A stretch of DNA of 8,106 nt from Planctomycetaceae bacterium (GTDB lineage Bacteria; Planctomycetota; Planctomycetia; Pirellulales; Pirellulaceae): assembly GCA_005773145.1 (NCBI GenBank), contig SXHS01000092.1, positions 1 to 8,106 of the forward strand. Reading direction: 5' to 3'. Shown piece by piece: positions 1 through 5,605 of the stretch. The position numbers and the translations under genes were made by a program. Each line of letters opens with the position of its first letter. Within the stretch, counting starts at the first letter, position 1. The notes below the pieces were generated by a model. It ran no database searches. It was not told the origin of the DNA and saw nothing but the letters and a program-made list of their open reading frames with translations.

Positions 1-114
1 GCACCGGCGTGCGGCGGGGAGGGCTCCAATGTCAACTTCGCAACGGACACCCCCAGCCCTGGATGCGAGCGGGCCGCGCCAGCACCCGACTTGTGTGGTA
101 CAACGAGCCCTTGC

Positions 115-134
115 GGGGAGGGTTGGGGAGGGGG
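115..134 (+). other. Potential G-quadruplex motif
   Basis: Four consecutive G-runs of 4, 3, 4 and 5 bases (115-118, 120-122, 125-128, 130-134) are separated by loops of only 1, 2 and 1 bases, which matches the classical intramolecular G-quadruplex pattern. The same CGGGGAGGG nonamer also occurs at 15-23. The motif lies about 230 bases upstream of the predicted panD promoter. That it folds in the cell, or regulates anything, is inference. Confidence 0.5.
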
Positions 135-245
135 TTGCCAAGTGCGCACGATGTCATCGGCCTCCTGCGGATCGTTGCCCGGTTCTCGCGCAAGTTTGCC
201 TTGTTCCTTATCGCGGTACGTCTTGGAAATACAACCCCCTCCCCA
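124..245. repeat. 14-bp perfect inverted repeat (arms 124-137 and 232-245)
   Basis: TGGGGAGGGGGTTG at 124-137 is the exact reverse complement of CAACCCCCTCCCCA at 232-245, with 94 bases between the arms. The left arm overlaps the last two G-runs of the G-quadruplex motif, so pairing of the arms and folding of the quadruplex would exclude each other. The low complexity of the arms lowers the significance somewhat, but 14 consecutive matches including the non-G flank (TTG/CAA) is more than a plain G-run/C-run coincidence. No target-site duplication or transposase is visible, so it is not called a mobile element. Confidence 0.5.
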
Positions 246-342
246 GAATACCGACCAGCTTACGGCGGCATTCGTTCACGCCGACACGGCGGACAGGCCG
301 CCCGAGGCACGAGGAACCGTGCCCCCCGGTGGCGCGGCGTGT

Positions 343-371
343 CTGGCGTCTACCCCCCAACCGACTATAAT
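343..371 (+). promoter_or_regulatory. Predicted sigma70-type promoter for panD
   Basis: A perfect TATAAT -10 hexamer lies at 366-371. At 17 bases spacing upstream is CTGGCG (343-348), which matches only three of six positions of the TTGACA consensus, so the -35 element is weak. Transcription would begin near 378 and leave a leader of about 80 bases before the panD start at 459. It is the best promoter candidate in the left part of the window and points towards panD. Transcription may continue into the cytochrome/DUF1501 pair, because no terminator is seen after panD. Confidence 0.5.
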
Positions 372-386
372 GAATAGTTTGAGGGA

Positions 387-428
387 AATGCGGTGGAAAT
401 GAGCGTTCGGACGTGCTCATCACGCATT
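387..428 (+). promoter_or_regulatory. Bulged stem-loop in the predicted panD leader
   Basis: The left strand AATGCG (387-392), TG (394-395) and ATGAGC (399-404) pairs with GCTCAT (415-420), CA (421-422) and CGCATT (423-428). This gives 14 base pairs interrupted only by a one-base bulge (393) and a three-base bulge (396-398). The ten-base loop (405-414) can form a further GT/AC pair around a TCGG tetraloop-like core. The hairpin falls between the predicted transcription start (about 378) and the ribosome site (about 449), so it would be in the 5' leader. There is no T-run after it, which argues against an intrinsic terminator. No known riboswitch class was recognised. A regulatory role is inference. 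Confidence 0.4.
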
Positions 429-458
429 CATCTCAGGGTTGGAATGACGAGGTGAGGG

Positions 459-827
459 ATGCTGCTGCGCGAAATGATGCGGGCGAAGATTCACGGCATA
501 ACGGTAACGGCTAAGAATCTACATTATACGGGAAGTTTGGGGATTGACGCCCATCTCTTGGATGCGGCGGGCATGTTGCACAATGAAAAGGTCCAGGTGG
601 TGAATCTGGCCAACGGCGAGCGCATGGAAACCTATGCGATTCGCGCCCCGGCCGGCTCGGGGCACTGCGTATTGAACGGCGGCATGGCTTTGAAGGGCAA
701 TGAGGGGGACCGGTTGCTCGTCATAACCTACGCCTATTGTGACGAGGAGACCGCGCGAGCCTTGCAGTCGCGCGTCATCGTCGTGGATCCTGGATCCAAT
801 TTGCAGTTTGAATCTAGGCCCAGCTAG
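459..827 (+). CDS. panD: Aspartate 1-decarboxylase (PanD), pyruvoyl-dependent
   Basis: This cytoplasmic enzyme decarboxylates L-aspartate to beta-alanine, the precursor that PanC joins to pantoate in pantothenate and coenzyme A synthesis. The 122-residue product has the usual family length. The proenzyme self-cleavage site is Gly25-Ser26 in the motif LHYTGS; Ser26 would become the pyruvoyl group of the alpha chain. Residues matching the E. coli active site, offset by one, are all present: Lys10, Tyr23, Arg55, Thr58, Tyr59 and Asn73. The start at 459 is chosen because GAGGTGAGGG lies just upstream and the N-terminus MLLREMMRAKIHG resembles the typical family start. Internal Met codons at 474 and 477 are possible but have no comparable ribosome site. 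The gene is followed after 41 bases by the cytochrome-like gene. I see no functional link to that gene, and no other pantothenate genes are in the window. A PanZ-type maturation factor is not encoded here. The assignment is secure. Confidence 0.96.
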   Translation: MLLREMMRAKIHGITVTAKNLHYTGSLGIDAHLLDAAGMLHNEKVQVVNLANGERMETYAIRAPAGSGHCVLNGGMALKGNEGDRLLVITYAYCDEETARALQSRVIVVDPGSNLQFESRPS

Positions 828-868
828 ACTTCTGTTAGTCTTCTGTCGGTTTTCGAGGGGAATGAGTC

Positions 869-3800
869 ATGGCGAGGTCACACCCTTTGCGATGCCCGGT
901 CGCATGGATTGTGGGTGTGGCTGCACTCGTGACGTGTGGTCCGGGGACGTGGGCCGATGAATCGCTGAATTTCGACCGTGACGTGCGTCCGATCCTGGCG
1001 GAACACTGCTTCCGTTGCCATGGCCCGGATGCGGAACACCGCGAGGCCAATTTACGGCTTGATCAACCGGAAGGCATTATTGCCGACCTGGGCGGTCACG
1101 CGGCCGTGGTCCCCGGCCGACCCGACGAAAGCGAATTGATACGCCGCATCGTCTCGACCGACGATGGCGAACGCATGCCTCCCCCCGAGGCCAAACGCTC
1201 GCTGAGCGAGCATGAGGTCGCCCGCTTGCGGCAGTGGGTAGCCTTAGGGGCCCCCTGGTCGGATCATTGGGCCTTTGTTGCGCCGCGTGCTCGGCCCTTA
1301 CCGAGCACGACCGACCGTGAACACACTTCCAATCCCATCGACGTTTTTGTGTTGCATCGACTGGAACAGATGCAGCCGAGTCTCGAGCCGGCTCCGTGTG
1401 CCGATCGCGCCATGTTGATGCGTCGGGTCATGTTGGATCTCACAGGGCTCCCCCCCACGCCCGAGGACGTGGAGGCATTTGTTCGGAATGACGCGCCCGA
1501 CGCCTACCAACATTTGGTGGAAAAGTTATTGGCCTCACCCGCATATGGCGAGCGTTGGGCGAGGGCCTGGCTGGATCTGGCTCGTTATGCCGATACCAAT
1601 GGATATGAAAAGGATCGGGAGCGCACCATCTGGCCCTACCGCGATTGGGTCATCAAGGCCTTCAACGCCGATATGCCCTATGACCAATTCACGCTTGAGC
1701 AGTTGGCGGGGGATATGCTCCCCAATGCCACCTTGACTCAGCACATCGCCACGGGCTTCCATCGCAACACGATGATCAATGAAGAGGGGGGCATCGATCC
1801 CTTGGAGTATCGGTTCTATGCGATGAACGATCGCGTCGCCACGACGGGTGTGGTTTGGCTCGGATTGACCGTCGGCTGCGCGCAGTGTCATACGCACAAG
1901 TACGATCCCATCACGCAACGCGAATACTACGGCCTTATGGCCCTGTTGAACAATGCGGACGACACGGATTTGGCCATCGCGGAAGACGACGATCAGCTGC
2001 AGTATCAGCAGCGATTGCAGGAAGCGGAGCGGCTCGTGCGAGAGTTGCCCAGCCGTTGGCCGGCGACCGACCCACAAGGCCAGCCAATTCCAGCGCTGGA
2101 GACGGCATTTGCCGACTGGTTGAAGGCTGCCCAAAAGCAGACCGTGCCGTGGACGAATGTGACGCCGAACTCTGTGCATTGCGAAACACTCCATCTGGCG
2201 GTCGAATCGGACGGGACGGTGATGGCCACGGGAGATCCGACCAAGTCCGATCGTTATCGACTCACAATTCCACTGAACCAACCGGGCCATCCACAACTTG
2301 AGACGATCACCTGTGTGCGTTTGGACGCGATTCCAGATCCTCGCCTACCTGGTGGTGGGCCGGGGCTGGGATACTACGAAGGTCCCAAAGGGGACTTTTT
2401 TCTGCAAGAAGTCCGCTTGTTTCACCAAGATACGCCAGTGAAAATCGCCCGCGCAACGCATTGCGATGTGGCCGATCGACTGAACCAACAGGCCATCGAC
2501 AAGCCGCAACTCTTCGATGGCCGGGTCAATACCGGATTCAGCATCCGAAACGCCGATCCCACTGGCAAGCGGGAGGAATTGTTTCCCGACGGCCGCAGAG
2601 TGGTGTTCGTCTTGCAGTTGGCGGAGCCCCTGCATGCCGCGAAGCAACTGCGCATGGAAATGGATTTTGATCATTACTATGCGGCTTCATTGGGCAAGTT
2701 TCGGATTTCGGCGACCGGTGATGCCGGCGATCCGCCCGTCGCTGCCCACAACTACTCCCCGGAGATTGAGACGCTCTTGGGATTTCCCGACAGCGATCTG
2801 AGCCCTGCGCAACGCGACCGCTTGCGGGAGGAGTTCCTGCTGCACGCCCCACAATTGAAGCCTCATTCCCAGCGTATTGTCGAATTACGACAGCCGCCAA
2901 AAGTACCCGAGACTCTTGTGATGCGGGAGCGGCCCCGAGACGTCCCGCGTCCAACTTTCCTGCACACGCGAGGCGAATATACCCTTCCGACCGACCAAGT
3001 TGAGCCCCATGTGCCGGCAGCATTTTTGGGCACGGCCGAATCCGGGAACATCCCCCGCACTCGCATGGATTTGGCCCGCTGGTTGACATCGCGAAAAAAT
3101 CCGTTGACGGCTCGCGTCTGGGTGAATCGACATTGGGCAGCCTTTTTCGGGCGAGGTTTGGTGCGGACGTTGGAGGACTTCGGCACGCAAGGGGACCGCC
3201 CCACCCATCCCGAATTATTGGACTGGCTGGCCGTGTGGGGCATGCAGCATGAGTGGTCCTCGAAGGAGTTACATCGGTTGATCGTCAACAGCCGTACCTA
3301 TCAACAGTCGGCAACGGTGACGCCCGATCATCGTCGCTCGGATCCGCAGAATCTTTGGCTGTCGCATATGTCGCGGAGGCGACTCGATGGCGAAGCCGTG
3401 CGGGATGCCGTGCTCTCGGCCTGCGGTCTGCTATCCCATCGCATGGGGGGCCCCAGTGTTCGGCCCCCGCAACCCGGTTCTGTCGTGGCTCAGTCTTTTG
3501 ATACACCGGAATGGCAGTCGGACGTTGGCTCCAATCGCTATCGCCGCAGTCTCTATACGTTCCAGAAACGAACAGCACCATTCGCCATGTATGTGGCTTT
3601 TGATGCCCCGAGCGGCGAGGCCTGTGTCGCTCGTCGCGACGTGTCCAATACGCCGTTGCAGGCCTTAACCTTGCTCAATGATGACATGTTCATCGAGGCT
3701 GCTCGAGAGCTCGGTCGGCAATTGCATGCGGTTCATGGAGATGATGCATCCAAGATCACACGCGGCATGCAGCAAGTTTTGAGTCGTGCTCCGGCAACCT

Positions 3801-3979
3801 GGGAATTGCCGATCTTGCAGGAATTTGTGGCGCGCCAGCGACGGCTCTTTCACGATGATGCCGGTGCGGCGGCGACGCTACTGGGTGCCGCAGCGGATGA
3901 AGACGTGGCCGAAATCGCCGCTTGGGCCGCCCTATCTCGTGCGCTTTTTAACCTGGATGAAGCGGTGAATCGCAATTGA
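869..3979 (+). CDS. Planctomycete c-type cytochrome protein with DUF1549 and DUF1553 regions
   Basis: This is a 1036-residue exported protein of the PSCyt1-PSCyt2(DUF1549)-PSD1(DUF1553) architecture. A Sec signal peptide covers about residues 1-29 (hydrophobic core WIVGVAALV, likely cleavage after TWA). The PSCyt1 region (about 35-130) carries the haem motif C47-F-R-C50-H51 and a possible axial Met in ERMPPP (Met103). The DUF1549 region (about 152-360) ends with a second motif, C337-A-Q-C340-H341, followed by HKYDP. Residues about 440-615 form an insert with GGGPG and GDFFLQEV motifs that resembles a beta-sandwich, carbohydrate-binding-like module; this is inference. DUF1553 (about 729-990) shows the NPLTARVWVNRHW, HPELLDWLAV, RRSLYTF and NTPLQAL motifs. 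The start is supported by GAGGGG at 855-860, eight bases before the ATG. The gene probably forms an operon with the DUF1501 gene 19-34 bases downstream. The family's biochemical function is unproven; electron transfer or polysaccharide breakdown outside the cytoplasm is suspected. Confidence 0.93.
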   Translation: MARSHPLRCPVAWIVGVAALVTCGPGTWADESLNFDRDVRPILAEHCFRCHGPDAEHREANLRLDQPEGIIADLGGHAAVVPGRPDESELIRRIVSTDDGERMPPPEAKRSLSEHEVARLRQWVALGAPWSDHWAFVAPRARPLPSTTDREHTSNPIDVFVLHRLEQMQPSLEPAPCADRAMLMRRVMLDLTGLPPTPEDVEAFVRNDAPDAYQHLVEKLLASPAYGERWARAWLDLARYADTNGYEKDRERTIWPYRDWVIKAFNADMPYDQFTLEQLAGDMLPNATLTQHIATGFHRNTMINEEGGIDPLEYRFYAMNDRVATTGVVWLGLTVGCAQCHTHKYDPITQREYYGLMALLNNADDTDLAIAEDDDQLQYQQRLQEAERLVRELPSRWPATDPQGQPIPALETAFADWLKAAQKQTVPWTNVTPNSVHCETLHLAVESDGTVMATGDPTKSDRYRLTIPLNQPGHPQLETITCVRLDAIPDPRLPGGGPGLGYYEGPKGDFFLQEVRLFHQDTPVKIARATHCDVADRLNQQAIDKPQLFDGRVNTGFSIRNADPTGKREELFPDGRRVVFVLQLAEPLHAAKQLRMEMDFDHYYAASLGKFRISATGDAGDPPVAAHNYSPEIETLLGFPDSDLSPAQRDRLREEFLLHAPQLKPHSQRIVELRQPPKVPETLVMRERPRDVPRPTFLHTRGEYTLPTDQVEPHVPAAFLGTAESGNIPRTRMDLARWLTSRKNPLTARVWVNRHWAAFFGRGLVRTLEDFGTQGDRPTHPELLDWLAVWGMQHEWSSKELHRLIVNSRTYQQSATVTPDHRRSDPQNLWLSHMSRRRLDGEAVRDAVLSACGLLSHRMGGPSVRPPQPGSVVAQSFDTPEWQSDVGSNRYRRSLYTFQKRTAPFAMYVAFDAPSGEACVARRDVSNTPLQALTLLNDDMFIEAARELGRQLHAVHGDDASKITRGMQQVLSRAPATWELPILQEFVARQRRLFHDDAGAAATLLGAAADEDVAEIAAWAALSRALFNLDEAVNRN

Positions 3980-3998
3980 TCGATAGTGGATCCTTTGA

Positions 3999-5510
3999 AT
4001 GGATGACGCCAACATGAAATCCAGTGGCCAACTCAAGTCTGCGAACAGCCCGTCAGCGGCTAATATGGCGTCCGAGCAAGTGTCGGCTGCCGCCGCAGCG
4101 TATTCGCGACGTCGCTTTCTGCACGAATGCCGTGTGGGGCTCGGCAAGATTGCCTTGGCAGGACTGCTCACGGAGGCCTGGTCGACCCGATCAGTCAACG
4201 TTGCGAATGCGGCTGCGACGGCCGGGTCCTCCGTCACTCCCGCGCATTTTCGAGGCAAGGCCAAACGGGTCATTCATCTGTTCATGGGTGGAGGGCCGAG
4301 CCAGCTGGAGTTATTCGACAACCGGCGTGAGTTGGCTAAGTGGGAAGGTCAGTCACTCCCCGCATCGGTATTGGGCGATCAGCGTTTCGCTTTTATCAAG
4401 CCAACGGCTGCCGTGTTGGGACCGCAGCTGCGCTTTGCTCGGCATGGTGCAGCCGGGACCGAGTTGTCTGAAGCACTCCCGCATTTGGCCCGCGTGGTGG
4501 ATGATATCTGCGTGGTCAAGTCCATGCACACCGACCAATTCAACCACGCGCCGGCGCAGATCATGTTCCTGACCGGTTTCGGGCAACCGGGTCGCCCATC
4601 GCTCGGATCCTGGGTGCACTATGGTCTGGGGACGGAATCACGTGACCTGCCGGCCTTTGTGGTCTTGATCTCCAGTAAAGGCACCAGCGGCGGATCGTCA
4701 CTCTGGTCCAGTGGATTTCTACCCACCACCTACTCAGGGGTGCGATTCCGGGCGCAGAAAGATCCAATCCTGCACGTCAGCAATCCCGCTGGGGTCACCG
4801 ATCGCTTGCAACAGGATACGTACCAGGTTCTTGGGGCGTTGAATCGTGGCCAATTAGAGCAGCTGGGGGATCCCGAGATCGCCACCCGCATCTCACAATA
4901 CGAGATGGCAGCCCGACTGCAGACGTCGGCGCCGGAGTTGATGGACCTGAAGGATGAGACGGCTGCCACGCTGGCCCAGTATGGCTGTGATCCCGAACAA
5001 CCAAGCTTTGCACGAAACTGCTTGTTGGCCAGGCGGATGATGGAACGCGGGGTTCGGTTTGTGAGCCTGATGCACGAGAGCTGGGATCATCATGGTAGCG
5101 TCGTCTCAGGGGTGCGGGATGCCTGCAAATCCACGGATCAGGCGACAGCCGCGCTCCTGGAGGATCTGAAGCAGCGGGGACTCCTCGACGAAACGCTGGT
5201 GATCTGGGGGGGCGAGTTTGGCCGCACTCCCATGGTCGAGATCCGTGGCAAGGACCCGGGTCGTGATCATCATCCGCAGGCGTTTTCCATGTGGTTGGCT
5301 GGAGGTGGCATCCGGCCGGGGACGACCATCGGACAGACCGACGACTTCGGCTTCCGCGCCGTCGAAAATCCCGTCCACGTCTATGACATTCAGGCTACCA
5401 TCTTGCATTGTCTCGGTCTCGATCACGAACGGCTGACCTTCTTCCACGCCGGCCGGGATTTTCGTTTGACCGATGTCCATGGCCGCATCATACGCGAGAT
5501 GTTGGCTTAA
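3999..5510 (+). CDS. DUF1501 family protein, Tat-exported, alkaline-phosphatase-like (copy A)
   Basis: The predicted product is 503 residues. A twin-arginine signal is clear: SRRRFL at 36-41 followed by a hydrophobic stretch (GKIALAGLL, 49-57), so the protein is probably exported folded, perhaps with bound metal. DUF1501 hallmarks in order are GGGPSQLELFD (97-107), NHAP (182-185), GRPSLGSW (198-205), WDHH (362-365), GGEFGRT (404-410), GRDHH (421-425), the segment 463-476 ending in GLDH, and TDVHG (491-495). As I recall, Pfam places this family in the alkaline-phosphatase/sulfatase clan, and the conserved Asp and His residues would suit metal binding. No substrate is known. The start is uncertain. 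ATG at 3999, 4014 and 4065 are all in frame and none has a strong ribosome site; 4065 would give a signal peptide of more usual length. The SQLE motif has Glu where copy B has Asp. Its neighbour upstream is the cytochrome/DUF1553 gene. Confidence 0.92.
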   Translation: MDDANMKSSGQLKSANSPSAANMASEQVSAAAAAYSRRRFLHECRVGLGKIALAGLLTEAWSTRSVNVANAAATAGSSVTPAHFRGKAKRVIHLFMGGGPSQLELFDNRRELAKWEGQSLPASVLGDQRFAFIKPTAAVLGPQLRFARHGAAGTELSEALPHLARVVDDICVVKSMHTDQFNHAPAQIMFLTGFGQPGRPSLGSWVHYGLGTESRDLPAFVVLISSKGTSGGSSLWSSGFLPTTYSGVRFRAQKDPILHVSNPAGVTDRLQQDTYQVLGALNRGQLEQLGDPEIATRISQYEMAARLQTSAPELMDLKDETAATLAQYGCDPEQPSFARNCLLARRMMERGVRFVSLMHESWDHHGSVVSGVRDACKSTDQATAALLEDLKQRGLLDETLVIWGGEFGRTPMVEIRGKDPGRDHHPQAFSMWLAGGGIRPGTTIGQTDDFGFRAVENPVHVYDIQATILHCLGLDHERLTFFHAGRDFRLTDVHGRIIREMLA

Positions 5511-5603
5511 GTGGCGGCAGGCTTCTAGCCTGCCGATTGTGTGGTATTGTTTCAACAGGTAGCATGTGTTGTTGGGGCTCCACAGGCTGGAAGCCTATGC
5601 CAC
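5511..5603. repeat. Nested inverted repeat filling the convergent intergenic gap
   Basis: The outer arms GTGGC (5511-5515) and GCCAC (5599-5603) pair. After a small internal loop (5516-5518 against 5597-5598), 5519-5532 pairs with 5583-5596 as 14 continuous pairs including one G-U in plus-strand RNA. Each arm is also nearly palindromic: CGGCAGGCT/AGCCTGCCG (5515-5535) gives a nine-bp hairpin with a TCT loop, and AGGCT/AGCCT (5584-5596) a five-bp hairpin with a GGA loop. Inside, CAACA (5553-5557) can pair with TGTTG (5567-5571). The element starts at the base after the TAA of copy A and ends two bases before the TAA of copy B. The core AGGCTTCCAGCCTG, read on the minus strand of the right arm, resembles a short repeat I recall from many planctomycete genomes. 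Its likely job here is as a two-way transcription end or mRNA 3' protector. Confidence 0.75.
5515..5535. terminator. Candidate terminator hairpin between convergent operons
   Basis: The hairpin is a perfect nine-bp GC-rich stem with a three-base TCT loop, starting five bases after the stop codon of the plus-strand DUF1501 gene. No proper T-run follows on either strand; the plus strand continues GATTGTGTGG. If it ends transcription it is therefore an atypical or Rho-assisted terminator, or it simply protects mRNA ends. It is part of the larger nested inverted repeat and competes with that repeat's long stem. Confidence 0.35.
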
Positions 5604-5605
5604 TG

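Larger units (their letters stand above)
1..365. other. Gene-free upstream region with G-run and hairpin structure
   Basis: No convincing protein gene was found here. The open frames present overlap each other, are rich in arginine and proline, match no family I recognise and lack good ribosome sites. No tRNA, 4.5S, tmRNA or RNase P signature was recognised. What can be seen is a cluster of G-runs (115-134), a C-rich complement at 232-245, and two adjacent GC hairpins: GGCGG/CCGCC at 288-302, and GGCACG/CGTGCC at 306-323 with a six-base loop. Neither hairpin is followed by a T-run, so they are not classical intrinsic terminators. The stretch is probably the intergenic space after a gene to the left of the window plus the upstream region of panD. 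Confidence 0.6.

Noticed and set aside
288..323. Two adjacent GC hairpins as an intrinsic terminator for an upstream gene
   Set aside because: The stems are only 5-6 bp, neither is followed by a T-run, and no upstream gene is visible in the window.
9..402. Three overlapping plus-strand frames and one minus-strand frame upstream of panD
   Set aside because: All are low-complexity, rich in Arg/Pro/Gly, have no clear ribosome sites and overlap each other. No family resemblance was seen, and one runs through the promoter and hairpin.
828..868. A separate promoter for the cytochrome gene in the gap after panD, suggested by the repeated CTTCTGT
   Set aside because: No paired -35/-10 hexamers with acceptable spacing could be made out; the repeat is short and probably incidental.
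929..940. Possible lipoprotein box (LVTC) in the signal peptide of the cytochrome protein
   Set aside because: Thr at the -1 position does not fit a normal lipobox, while a standard cleavage after TWA is available a few residues later.
1535..2296. Long minus-strand open frame (253 codons) opposite the DUF1549 region
   Set aside because: It lies fully antisense to a secure gene with clear family motifs. The translation matches no family I recognise and reflects the GC-rich codon pattern of the true gene.
5511..5603. Inverted repeat as the ends of a small transposable element (MITE)
   Set aside because: There is no target-site duplication, and the stretch is fully explained as a hairpin-forming intergenic repeat. 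A mobile origin cannot be shown from one copy.
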